This document shows positions 27,805 through 35,879 of a stretch of 49,563 bases of DNA, piece after piece. This DNA comes from Nitrosovibrio sp. Nv4 (GTDB lineage: Bacteria > Pseudomonadota > Gammaproteobacteria > Burkholderiales > SG8-39). Made by a program: the position numbers and the translations under genes. The stretch is from the NCBI GenBank assembly GCA_945906765.1, contig CAMDRF010000010.1, forward strand, positions 1-49,563, read 5' to 3'. A model generated the notes under the pieces. It was not told the DNA's origin and searched no databases. It worked only from the letters and a program-made list of their open reading frames with translations. The stretch's first letter is position 1; each line of letters starts with the position of its first letter.

Positions 27805-28560
27805 TTACGCCAAGCCCTCGAGCAGCGTGCGCGTCAGCGCTATGCAGCCAATGCCCAGGCCGATCAGAAGGGTCTGCGACAGGGTGGCGCGCAATTCGGG
27901 CCGCCGGTGCAGGCCGGGGATCAAGTCCGCGACCGCGACGTAGATCATGCTGGCCGCGACGATGCCGAGCAGGACCGGCGTCCAATCGGCAACCACCTGC
28001 AGCGCGTAGTAGCCAAGCACGCCCCCCACCAGCGTGGCGCAGGAAGACAGCATGTTGAGCACGAATGCCTTCGTCTTCGAGTAGCCGGAGTTGAGCAGGA
28101 TCAGGAAATCGCCCACCTCCTGCGGGATCTCGTGCGCCACGATCGCCAGCGCGGTAATGATGCCGAGCTGGGTACTCTGCAGGAAAGCGGCGGCAATCAG
28201 GATGCCGTCGAGGAAATTGTGAATCGTGTCGCCAACCACGATCAGCGTGCCGGAGCGGCCGTGGTCGTGGGTGTGCGATTGCTCGTCGTGGTCGTGCGAG
28301 TGCCGCCAGAGCAGCAGTTTCTCCAGGAGGAAGAAAACGAGAATGCCGCCAAGAATGGACATCGCGACGGTATGCGGGTCGCCGTTCTCGAACGCATGCG
28401 GAATGACCTCGAGGAACGCGGCGCCGAGCAGCGCCCCGATCGCGAACGACACCAGGGTCGGAATCCACGCCGCGCGCAGGACGAGCGCGAACGCCGCCGC
28501 GCAGACGGAAATGACTCCGCCCGCCAGGCTTGCAGCGACGATCCAGCCGAGCGAAGACAT
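27805..28560 (-). CDS. ZIP-family divalent metal transporter
   Basis: A 251-residue inner-membrane metal importer. The transmembrane metal site motifs are HNFLDGILIA and HEIPQEVGDF, both standard for ZIP helices IV and V. A histidine-rich cytoplasmic-loop segment (HSHDHDEQSHTHDHG) lies between helices III and IV. About eight hydrophobic segments are seen. Zinc, iron or manganese are all possible. It sits between pgeF and phaC, a place without such a gene in many related PHA loci, but on the same strand as its neighbours. Confidence 0.9.
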   Translation of the reverse strand: MSSLGWIVAASLAGGVISVCAAAFALVLRAAWIPTLVSFAIGALLGAAFLEVIPHAFENGDPHTVAMSILGGILVFFLLEKLLLWRHSHDHDEQSHTHDHGRSGTLIVVGDTIHNFLDGILIAAAFLQSTQLGIITALAIVAHEIPQEVGDFLILLNSGYSKTKAFVLNMLSSCATLVGGVLGYYALQVVADWTPVLLGIVAASMIYVAVADLIPGLHRRPELRATLSQTLLIGLGIGCIALTRTLLEGLA

Positions 28561-28627
28561 GGCGGCCGGGATTGTACGCGACCAGGCAAGCCGCAGTCAG
28601 GCGGGCTTCTACGCCAACAGCGGGCTT

Positions 28628-29302
28628 CTACGCCAACCAGATTGCCGCGGCCATGCGTTCGTTTGCCTTGTCCCTGCGGTAAGAGAAAAAGCGCGAGGCG
28701 TCAGCGGCGGTGGAGTACCCACCGCCCGAGACCCGCGCGACGCCGCTCGCCGCGAGGCGCTGCCGCGCCACCGCGTAAAGGTCGAGCCGCCAGTGGCCGG
28801 GCCGCGTCGGCGTGAAGGCAGATTCAGCTCTCGCGTCACGCAGCAGGAACGCAGCGCGCACCTCCTCGCCGACCTCGTATTCCGCGGGGCCAATCGCTGG
28901 TCCCAGCCATGCAAGGATGCGGCCCGCGGGCACGCCCATCGCGGCGATGGTCGCTTCGATCACACCAGCGCACAGGCCACGCCAGCCCGCGTGCGCGATG
29001 CCGACCACTTCGCCGCCATCGTGCGCGAGCAGCACCGGCATGCAGTCGGCGGCCAGCACCGCGCAGACTGTATTTTTTTCCCGGGTATGGGAAGCATCGG
29101 CGGCCGTACCGGCAGATGCGCTCGCCGCATCGACGACTCCGGTGCCGTGAACCTGGCGCAGCCAGACCGGCTCCGCCGGCAACAAGGCTCGCAACTGCAG
29201 CCTGCCGGCCTCGCTTTTCATGTCGCCGAGCGAGCGTGTGGTCACAAGCGCGCGGACCCTGTCCGGCGCCGGCCAATCCGGCGTCAGGAATTCAGCCGCC
29301 AT
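28628..29302 (-). CDS. pgeF: Peptidoglycan editing factor PgeF (YfiH/laccase-domain)
   Basis: A cytoplasmic multicopper-oxidase-like fold protein that removes wrongly incorporated L-serine peptidoglycan precursors. Family motifs are VLAADCMPVLL and GIAHAGWRGLCAGVIE, which hold the zinc/copper ligands Cys and His. The ORF track starts at 29350, but the ATG at 29302 (MAAEFLTPDWPAP) matches the family and gives 224 residues. The start overlaps the rluD end by 11 bases, indicating coupled translation, as is usual for this pair. Confidence 0.92.
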   Translation of the reverse strand: MAAEFLTPDWPAPDRVRALVTTRSLGDMKSEAGRLQLRALLPAEPVWLRQVHGTGVVDAASASAGTAADASHTREKNTVCAVLAADCMPVLLAHDGGEVVGIAHAGWRGLCAGVIEATIAAMGVPAGRILAWLGPAIGPAEYEVGEEVRAAFLLRDARAESAFTPTRPGHWRLDLYAVARQRLAASGVARVSGGGYSTAADASRFFSYRRDKANERMAAAIWLA

Positions 29303-30251
29303 GCCGCAATTCTTCGACGAGCCGCGCCATGTCCCCGGGCAACGGCGCACTCCAGCTCCTAGGCTTGCCGCTGCGCGGGTGTATCAATTCCAGCGCGGCC
29401 GCATGCAGGGCCTGCCGCGGAAACGCTGGAACCCGGCGCGCGCCGCGCACGTAGACCGTGTCGCCCACGATCGGGCACTTGATGTGCTGCAGATGCACGC
29501 GGATCTGGTGGGTGCGGCCGGTTTCGAGGCGGCATTCCAGCAGCGCCACTTTGCCGAAGCGCTCAAGCACCTTGTAATGAGTGCGCGCTTCCTTGCCGCC
29601 GGCGGTCACCGCCATACGCGTGCGCACGCGCGGGTCGCGGCCGATGGGCGCATCGATCGTGCCGCGCACCGGCGGCTCGCCATGCACCAGCGCGAGATAG
29701 CTGCGCTTCACGGTGCGCGCGGCGAGTTGCGCCGCGAGCCGCGCCTGGGCGGTGAGATTCTTCGCCACCACCAGCAGACCGCTGGTGTCCTTGTCCAGGC
29801 GATGCACGATGCCGGCGCGCGGCACTTGGCGCAGCGCGGGCGCGTGCGCGAGCAGCCCGTTGAGCAGCGTGCCGTCCGGATTGCCGGCGCCGGGATGGAC
29901 GATCAAGCCGACGGGCTTGTCGATGACGATCAGGTCGGCGTCCTCGAATACGATGGCGAGCGCCATGCGCTGCGCCCTGGGCGTCGCGACATCGGCCGCC
30001 GGCGGGGCGGTGAGTTCGATTTTTTCGCCGCCAATGGTTTTTGCGCTGCCTTCCAGGTGCTTGCCGTCAACAAGAACATGGCCCGACTTCAACCACACCT
30101 GCAGGCGATTGCGCGAATATCCGGGGAACAATTTCGCCAGCGCGAGGTCCATGCGCACGCCGGCGAGCCCCGGGGGAACCACGGCCGAAAGGGGCGCCAG
30201 CGGCGCCTCCTCCCATTCGGATTCCTCCTCGGCGGTATAATTTTCCCCCAT
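29292..30251 (-). CDS. rluD: 23S rRNA pseudouridine synthase RluD
   Basis: The enzyme modifies uridines of 23S rRNA helix 69. An S4 RNA-binding domain (MDLALAKLFPGYSRNRLQVWL) precedes the catalytic domain with HRLDKDTSGLLVVAK, which holds the active aspartate. The ORF track starts at 30350, inside bamD antisense, with an alanine/arginine-rich leader. The ATG at 30251 (MGENYTAEEE) leaves a normal short acidic N-terminus and 319 residues. With that start the rluD and bamD start codons share two bases. The upstream ATG cannot be excluded. Confidence 0.92.
   Translation of the reverse strand: MGENYTAEEESEWEEAPLAPLSAVVPPGLAGVRMDLALAKLFPGYSRNRLQVWLKSGHVLVDGKHLEGSAKTIGGEKIELTAPPAADVATPRAQRMALAIVFEDADLIVIDKPVGLIVHPGAGNPDGTLLNGLLAHAPALRQVPRAGIVHRLDKDTSGLLVVAKNLTAQARLAAQLAARTVKRSYLALVHGEPPVRGTIDAPIGRDPRVRTRMAVTAGGKEARTHYKVLERFGKVALLECRLETGRTHQIRVHLQHIKCPIVGDTVYVRGARRVPAFPRQALHAAALELIHPRSGKPRSWSAPLPGDMARLVEELRHGG
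30236..30241 (+). promoter_or_regulatory. Perfect -10 box TATAAT eight bases before the bamD ATG
   Basis: TATAAT ends eight bases before the bamD start, so transcription would begin at or one or two bases before the ATG. The interval TTTCCCCC has no ribosome-binding site. No good -35 is seen. A leaderless bamD transcript is the simplest reading. The site lies in the first codons of the divergent rluD gene. Confidence 0.5.
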
Positions 30252-31080
30252 GAAACGCAGTTTACTTGCTCTACGCGCGGCCCTGGCCGGCGCGGCTCTC
30301 GCCGCATCTTTCACACTTGGCGGCTGCGGCATACTGTCCGGCGGGGACAAGGACGAGACCGCGGGCTGGTCGGCGCAGAAACTCTATGGCGAGGCCAAGG
30401 ATGCGATGGCCGCGCGCTCCTGGGACAAGGCCATCAAGTACCTCGAGAAGCTGGAGGCGCGCTACCCCTATGGGCGCTTCGCGCAGCAGGCGCAGCTGGA
30501 TGCGGCCTACGTCTACTGGAAAAACGGCGAGCGCGCCTCCGCGATCGCGGCCGCGGACCGCTTCATCAAGCTGTACCCCAATCACGCCAACGTGGACTAC
30601 GCCTACTACCTCAAGGGGCTGGTCAACTTCAACGAGAACTCGGGCATTTTGAGCATCCTCGACAGCCCGGACATGACCGAGAGGGATTCCAAGGGCACGC
30701 GCGAGGCATTCGACGCATTCAAGGAACTGGCGAACCGCTTCCCGGATTCGAAGTACACCGAGGACGCGCTGGCGCGCATGCGCTACCTGCTGAACGCGCT
30801 CGCCCAGTACGAAGTGCACGTGGCGCGCTACTACATGAAGCGCGGTGCCTATGTCGCGGCGGCCAATCGCGCCCAGTTCGCGGTGCAGAACTACGTGCAG
30901 GCGCCGGCGATCGAGGAGGCGGTCTTCATCCTGGTCAAGGCCTACGATTCACTCGGCATGACCGACCTGCGCGACGCGGCGGATCGTGTCATGCGCAAGA
31001 ACTTCCCGCAAAGCCGCTACCTGGCCGGCAAGGGCGGCCGCGACGTGCCCTGGTGGAAACTCTGGGACCCGGACTGGTGA
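30250..31080 (+). CDS. bamD: Outer-membrane assembly lipoprotein BamD
   Basis: The essential lipoprotein of the BAM complex that inserts beta-barrel proteins. A signal peptide ends in the lipobox LGGC near residue 26. Five TPR-like helical hairpins follow, with KLYGEAKDAM, YPYGRFAQQAQLD, YPNHANVDYAYY and KGTREAFDAFKELANRFP typical of BamD. The protein is 276 residues, as expected. It is divergent from rluD with overlapping start codons. It abuts the convergent SDR gene with no gap. Confidence 0.96.
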   Translation: MKRSLLALRAALAGAALAASFTLGGCGILSGGDKDETAGWSAQKLYGEAKDAMAARSWDKAIKYLEKLEARYPYGRFAQQAQLDAAYVYWKNGERASAIAAADRFIKLYPNHANVDYAYYLKGLVNFNENSGILSILDSPDMTERDSKGTREAFDAFKELANRFPDSKYTEDALARMRYLLNALAQYEVHVARYYMKRGAYVAAANRAQFAVQNYVQAPAIEEAVFILVKAYDSLGMTDLRDAADRVMRKNFPQSRYLAGKGGRDVPWWKLWDPDW

Positions 31081-32058
31081 TTAGATTTTGATCTTCTCAT
31101 CCGCGATGTAATCGCGGATCACGCTCTCCACGTCGTCATCGGGCTTGAAGCCCATCGCCAGCGCACGCGGCGTGCGGAAATTCACCGGCCAGGTTTTTAC
31201 GATTGCCTGGATGCGCGCGTCCGCCTTGTAGACCACGTGTTTTGCCACCGCATCGCCCGCCACCTTGCGCATCGCCTCGACCATCTGCGCCACGCTCGCG
31301 GTGATGCCGGGCAGATTCAGCCAGCGCTGAGTGCCCCAGGCCTCCGGCGGCAGCTCCCAGGCATGGATGAAAGCGTCCACCACTTTCCCCGGAGAAAGCA
31401 GCCAGACGCCGGTCTCCGGCGCCACCGGGCACTCGGAGATCACGCCGTTGAGCGGTTCGCGGATCACGCCGCTCGCGAATGACGACGCTGCCGCATTGGG
31501 CTTGCCGGCCCGCACCACGATGGTCGGCAGCCGCAGCGCGCGCCCGTCAATGAAGCCCTTGCGCGTGTAGTCGGAGACGAGGTACTCGCCGATCACTTTT
31601 TGCGCGCCGTAGGACGTCTGCGGATTTGCGATGGTGGAATCGTCGAGCACCTCGGGCAGGTCGCCGCCGAAGGCCGCCACCGAACTCGTGTAGACGAGGC
31701 GCGGCGGCTTGGCGCCGCTTGTTCCGATCCGGCGCATCTGCGCGAGCACCACCTCCATACCCTTCAAGTTGACGCGCATGCCGAGGTCGAAATCGGCCTC
31801 CGCCGCGCCGCTCACCACCGCCGCGAGATGGAATACAGCGTCCGTGTCCGGCAGGCATACGCTGGCGATGGTCTTCTCGTCGGAGACATCCCCGGTCACC
31901 GCTTTTACTTTCTGTAGATTTTCAACACCAGAAGGAAATGCGCCATCCAGCAACGTAATCGAAGCAATCGGCTTGCCGCCCAGCGTGCCGCGGGCCAGCA
32001 AGGTCCGGGCGAGCCTGAAGCCGAGAAAGCCGCCACCACCGGTGATGAGAATTTTCAT
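31081..32058 (-). CDS. denD: NAD-dependent epimerase/dehydratase, D-erythronate dehydrogenase-like
   Basis: A 325-residue extended short-chain dehydrogenase. The NAD loop is GGGGFLGFRLAR near residues 7-18, the catalytic serine/threonine segment is VYTSSVAAFGG and the active YGAQK is near 150-154. The sequence from HLAAVVSGAAEADFDLG onwards resembles DenD, which oxidises D-erythronate in sugar-acid use. None of the usual pathway partners (OtnK, OtnC, OtnI) is nearby, so the physiological role is uncertain. It overlaps the upstream helicase gene by four bases. Confidence 0.78.
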   Translation of the reverse strand: MKILITGGGGFLGFRLARTLLARGTLGGKPIASITLLDGAFPSGVENLQKVKAVTGDVSDEKTIASVCLPDTDAVFHLAAVVSGAAEADFDLGMRVNLKGMEVVLAQMRRIGTSGAKPPRLVYTSSVAAFGGDLPEVLDDSTIANPQTSYGAQKVIGEYLVSDYTRKGFIDGRALRLPTIVVRAGKPNAAASSFASGVIREPLNGVISECPVAPETGVWLLSPGKVVDAFIHAWELPPEAWGTQRWLNLPGITASVAQMVEAMRKVAGDAVAKHVVYKADARIQAIVKTWPVNFRTPRALAMGFKPDDDVESVIRDYIADEKIKI

Positions 32059-33986
32059 GCCGGGATTTTAGCGAAGAACGCCTCGACGTCGGCAATTTCG
32101 CGCGTCTGTTTCATCGGCGGCAGGCTGGCGCGGATTGTCCGGCCATAGCCTTTGGTGCGCAGGCGCGGATCGCAAAGCACCAGTACCCCGCGGTCTTCCT
32201 CGTCGCGGATCAGGCGGCCCACGCCCTGCTTCAACTGCAGCACCGCCTGCGGCAGCTGGAAATCCATGAACGGATTGCCGCCCTCGGCGCGCAGCGATTC
32301 GATGCGCGCGGCGAGCACCGGGTCGTCGGGCGGCGCGAAGGGCAGCTTGTCGATCAACACCACCGACAGCGCCTCGCCGCGCACGTCCACCCCTTCCCAG
32401 AAGGAGGCGGCGCCGAGCAGCACCGCGTTGCCCAGGGCGCGAAAACGCACCAGCAACTCGCTGCGCGAGCCCTCGCCCTGCACGAGCAGCGGGTAGTCGA
32501 TGCGCTCCATGAGCAGCTGGTGCGCGCGGCGCAGCGCCCGGTGCGAGGTGAAAAGCAGGAACGCGCGGCCGCGGCTGGCCCTGAGCACCGGCAGCGCGGC
32601 CTCGACCACGGCCTCGGTGTACGCGGGATCGTTCGGATCCGGCGGCAGCCCCCTGGGCGAATACAGCAGCGCCTGGCGCTCGAAATCGAAAGGGCTGGGC
32701 CAGGTTCGAGCGGCGGCCTCCTCGATGCCCAGTTCCTTCTTGAAATGCGAGAAATCCTCGCCCATCGCAAGCGTCGCCGAAGTGAAGATCCAGGCGCGCG
32801 GATGGTTCAGCATCTGCTTGCGGAACAGCTCGGCCGGCACCAGCGGCGTGATGTGCAGCTGCAGTGACTGCCCGAACACTTCAATCCAGCGCACTTCGTT
32901 CGCGGGCCCCTCTTCATGCATTCGCGCCAGCAGGCCCGTTGCTTCGGTGGCGCGCCGCGCGCAGGAACCCAGGCCCTCGGAGCGCTCCGCCTGCTCGCCC
33001 AAGGGCCTGGCCAGCGCCTCCAGTGCCTGGCCGAGCAACTGCAGCGCGTCGGCGAACCCCCGCTCGCGCATTGCCTGCGTCCAGCCCAGGCGCGCACCTT
33101 CTTTCGTGAAGCAGAGGCGTAGGTCGCGCGCCGCCTTGTCCAGCTTCGATGCCATGCGGTCCAGTTCGGGCGACGCGCCGCCGGCGGCGCGCAATTCCAT
33201 GCGCGCGTCGCGCGCGAGCTCGATCAACTGCGCACTCGATACCGTCTCGCCGAAGAACAGGCGCGCGGTTTCGGGCAACTGGTGCGCCTCGTCGAAAATC
33301 ACCGTGTTGCACGACGGCAGCAGCTCGGAGATGCCTTCGTCGCGCAGCGCCACGTCGGCGAAAAACAGATGGTGGTTCACCACCACCACGTCCGCGGCAA
33401 GCGCGTTCTTGCGCGCGCGCATCACGAAGCAGTCCTTGTATTTCGGGCAGTCCTGGCCGAGGCAGTTCTCGCGCGTCGAGGTGGCGTGCTGCCATACGGG
33501 CGAGTCCTCCGCGACTTCGGCAAGGTCGGCGCGATCGCCGGTGATTGAAGTCGCGGCGAAATGCGCGATGCTGCGCAGCCGCGCCGCGTCTTCGCGCGAT
33601 TCGAGGCGCCCCTCGGCACTGGCGTTGTCGAGGCGGTACAGGCAGACGTAGTTGGCGCGGCCCTTGAGCAGCGCCGCCACCGAGCCCGACGCAAGCGCCT
33701 CGCGCACCGCCGGCAGGTCGCGGTCATAGAGCTGGTTCTGCAGGGTCTTGGTGCCGGTGGAGACGATCACCTTGCCGCCGGCGAGCAGTGCCGGGACAAG
33801 ATAGGCGAAAGTCTTGCCGGTGCCGGTGCCGGCCTCGACCGCGAGCATGCTGCCCGACTGGACGGCATCCAGGATCGCTTGCGCCATCTCGATCTGCTGC
33901 GCGCGCGGACGATAGCCTTCGACTTGCGCGGCAAGCGGGCCGTCCGCCGAGAATACGCGTCCCAAGGCGCTCAGCGCCGCATCCAT
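32055..33986 (-). CDS. ATP-dependent DNA helicase, DinG/YoaA (XPD-like) family
   Basis: A superfamily 2 helicase of 643 residues. Walker A is EAGTGTGKTFAYL near 51-63 and the DEAH box is FDEAHQLP near 231. Between them the four cysteines of an XPD-type [4Fe-4S] cluster are visible: one in NYVCLYRL and three in NCLGQDCPKYKDC. Late motifs include GAASFWEGVDVRG and QGVGRLIRDEEDRG. The length and cluster fit YoaA, which acts with the chi subunit in replication repair, more than DinG. The start lies eight bases after the stop of the short secretin-like gene. Confidence 0.92.
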   Translation of the reverse strand: MDAALSALGRVFSADGPLAAQVEGYRPRAQQIEMAQAILDAVQSGSMLAVEAGTGTGKTFAYLVPALLAGGKVIVSTGTKTLQNQLYDRDLPAVREALASGSVAALLKGRANYVCLYRLDNASAEGRLESREDAARLRSIAHFAATSITGDRADLAEVAEDSPVWQHATSTRENCLGQDCPKYKDCFVMRARKNALAADVVVVNHHLFFADVALRDEGISELLPSCNTVIFDEAHQLPETARLFFGETVSSAQLIELARDARMELRAAGGASPELDRMASKLDKAARDLRLCFTKEGARLGWTQAMRERGFADALQLLGQALEALARPLGEQAERSEGLGSCARRATEATGLLARMHEEGPANEVRWIEVFGQSLQLHITPLVPAELFRKQMLNHPRAWIFTSATLAMGEDFSHFKKELGIEEAAARTWPSPFDFERQALLYSPRGLPPDPNDPAYTEAVVEAALPVLRASRGRAFLLFTSHRALRRAHQLLMERIDYPLLVQGEGSRSELLVRFRALGNAVLLGAASFWEGVDVRGEALSVVLIDKLPFAPPDDPVLAARIESLRAEGGNPFMDFQLPQAVLQLKQGVGRLIRDEEDRGVLVLCDPRLRTKGYGRTIRASLPPMKQTREIADVEAFFAKIPA

Positions 33987-33994
33987 CGTCGCGT

Positions 33995-34213
33995 TCAGTT
34001 CCCGGCCTCTTCGACCTTTACCCAGATGCGGCGCTCGCCCGCGACCGTTCCATCCCCGGACGACAGGATGCCGCCGGGTTCGAGCAATGGCCGCAGCACC
34101 GGAATGACCTGGTCCGCGGTCCGGTGCCGGAGCGAAATCACTTCCAGGGTGCCTTGGGCGAACGCGCTTGCGGCGACAAACAACAGGAACAGGAGCAGCG
34201 GGAATCGGCTCAT
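33995..34213 (-). CDS. Secretin_N-like exported protein, apparently shortened by internal deletion
   Basis: The 72-residue protein has a signal peptide (MSRFPLLLFLLFVAASAFA) and then LEVISLRHRTADQVIPVLRPLLEPGG, the start of a secretin N-type domain. It then passes directly to RRIWVKVEEAGN, which resembles the end of longer betaproteobacterial proteins of this kind. The middle, normally more than 150 residues, seems to be missing with the frame kept. It precedes the helicase gene by eight bases. Function unknown; possibly a pseudogene. Confidence 0.55.
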   Translation of the reverse strand: MSRFPLLLFLLFVAASAFAQGTLEVISLRHRTADQVIPVLRPLLEPGGILSSGDGTVAGERRIWVKVEEAGN

Positions 34214-34282
34214 GAAGGGCTTAACGCACGCCTTTTGTTAGTAGTTGCTCTCAAATCCGATATGCACTAGATTACTTGAATT

Positions 34283-34798
34283 ATGTTTCGCAATATACTG
34301 TTTTATAGCGTTTTATTAATACAATTGTCTGGCTGTGGGTCGTTTCGTCCGACCACGCCGGCACCAGTCCAAGTGGTTGCGGCGCCATCCGCGGCTTCCC
34401 CTGCTCCGCCAAGCGCGCGGCGCGCCGAAGCTTTGCTGCAGGCGCTGCTCGCGCTCGGACTCGACTACCGCTACGGCGGCAATTCGCCGGTCACCGGATT
34501 CGACTGCAGCGGACTGGTCGCGCACGTGTATCTCGAAGCCTGGAACATCCGCCTGCCCCGCAACACGAGTGCGCAAAGCAAAGCCGGGATGCCGGTGAGT
34601 CTAGCGGAACTGCAGGCGGGCGATCTCGTGTTCTACGACACGCTGAAGCAACCGTATTCGCACGTCGGCATCTACCTCGGCGACGGCAAATTCGTGCATG
34701 CCCCCAAGACCGGCGCGCAGGTACGAGTGGAGTCCTTGAAGAGCGCCTATTGGGCGCAAAGATTCAATGGGGCACGGAGGATCGAGCCACCCCTTTGA
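34283..34798 (+). CDS. NlpC/P60-family cell-wall endopeptidase lipoprotein
   Basis: An envelope cysteine peptidase that cuts peptide cross-links in peptidoglycan. The lipobox LSGC follows a short signal peptide (MFRNILFYSVLLIQ). A proline-rich linker leads to the domain: YRYGGNSPVTGFDCSGLV holds the catalytic cysteine near 75, YSHVGIYLGDG the first histidine and FVHAPKTG the third polar residue region. The 171-residue length is usual for small Spr/NlpC-type proteins. The region 34214-34282 upstream is AT-rich and must hold its promoter and that of the divergent secretin-like gene. Confidence 0.92.
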   Translation: MFRNILFYSVLLIQLSGCGSFRPTTPAPVQVVAAPSAASPAPPSARRAEALLQALLALGLDYRYGGNSPVTGFDCSGLVAHVYLEAWNIRLPRNTSAQSKAGMPVSLAELQAGDLVFYDTLKQPYSHVGIYLGDGKFVHAPKTGAQVRVESLKSAYWAQRFNGARRIEPPL

Positions 34799-34809
34799 CT
34801 CTATGTAGT

Positions 34810-34828
34810 GAGAAGCATTATCATTAAG
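34810..34828 (+). promoter_or_regulatory. Fur-box-like sequence before the ferric-iron binding protein gene
   Basis: GAGAAGCATTATCATTAAG agrees with the 19-base Fur consensus GATAATGATWATCATTATC at 14 of 19 positions, best in the right half. It ends 25 bases before the GTG start of the iron-binding protein gene, a normal operator position. Confidence 0.55.
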
Positions 34829-34853
34829 ATTCACCCTGCCTGAAATAACTCAA

Positions 34854-35879
34854 GTGACTGTTATTAAAAAGACTTTCATAGTCTCTGCCCTGCTTTTCTC
34901 GGCTGCGGCCTTCGCGCAAGACAATAAAGTGCTGAACCTTTACTCGTCGCGCCATTACCAGACGGACGAGGCGCTTTACGCCAATTTCACCAAGCAGACC
35001 GGCATCAAGATCAACCGCATCGAAGCCGGCGAAGACCCGCTGATCGAGCGCATCCGCAACGAAGGCGCGCGCAGCCCGGCCGACGTGCTGGTGACGGTGG
35101 ATGCGGGCCGCCTGTGGCGCGCCGAGCAGCTCGGCTTCTTCCAGCCGGTGAAATCGGCGCTGCTCGATGCGCGCATCCCGGCGAGCTACCGCGAGCCGAG
35201 CGGGCTCTGGTTCGGCTTCTCGCTGCGCGCACGCCTGATTGCGTACAACAAAGCCAAGGTGAAGGCCGCCGAACTACCCACCTATGAATCGCTCGCCGAG
35301 CCGAAGTGGAAGGGCCGCATCTGCATGCGCTCCTCCACCAACATGTACAACCTCTCCCTGCTGAGTGCGATGATCGACCATCTCGGCGAGCAGAAGGCGC
35401 AGGCCTGGGCGCAGGCGGTGCGCGACAACCTTGCGCGTGATCCCAGGGGCGGGGACACCGACCAGTTGAAGAGCGTGGCCGCGGGCGAATGCGACGTCAC
35501 GATCTCGAACCAGTACTACTATGCGCGCCTGCTGCGCTCGGGCAAGCCCGATGAACGGGAAATCGGGGAAAAACTCGGAGTGGTGTTTCCGAACCAGTCG
35601 AGCTGGGGCACGCACGTCAACATCTCGGGCGCCGGCGTGATGAAGCACGCGCCGAACCGGGAAGCGGCGGTGAAGTTCCTCGAGTACCTCGCCAGCGACG
35701 ACGCACAGCGCTATTTCGCCGACGGCAACAACGAGTGGCCGGCGGTGGCGGGCGTGAAGGTGGACAACCCCGCGCTCGCCTCGCTCGGCGCCTTCAGGCA
35801 GGACGCGCTGAACGTCGCGGTGCTCGGCCGCAACCAGCCGGGCGCGCAGAAAATCTACGACCGGGTGGCTTGGAAGTAG
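34854..35879 (+). CDS. fbpA: Ferric-iron ABC transporter periplasmic binding protein
   Basis: A FbpA/FutA-type periplasmic iron-binding protein of 341 residues. A signal peptide (KKTFIVSALLFSAAAFA) is followed by LNLYSSRHYQTDEALY, the typical N-terminal YSxRHY iron-ligand region. Later YY tyrosines (SNQYYYARLL) are the usual Fe(III) ligands. The start is GTG at 34854; a Fur-like box lies just upstream. The 3' end overlaps the convergent permease gene by 25 bases, which is unusual for an importer operon. Confidence 0.93.
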   Translation: MTVIKKTFIVSALLFSAAAFAQDNKVLNLYSSRHYQTDEALYANFTKQTGIKINRIEAGEDPLIERIRNEGARSPADVLVTVDAGRLWRAEQLGFFQPVKSALLDARIPASYREPSGLWFGFSLRARLIAYNKAKVKAAELPTYESLAEPKWKGRICMRSSTNMYNLSLLSAMIDHLGEQKAQAWAQAVRDNLARDPRGGDTDQLKSVAAGECDVTISNQYYYARLLRSGKPDEREIGEKLGVVFPNQSSWGTHVNISGAGVMKHAPNREAAVKFLEYLASDDAQRYFADGNNEWPAVAGVKVDNPALASLGAFRQDALNVAVLGRNQPGAQKIYDRVAWK

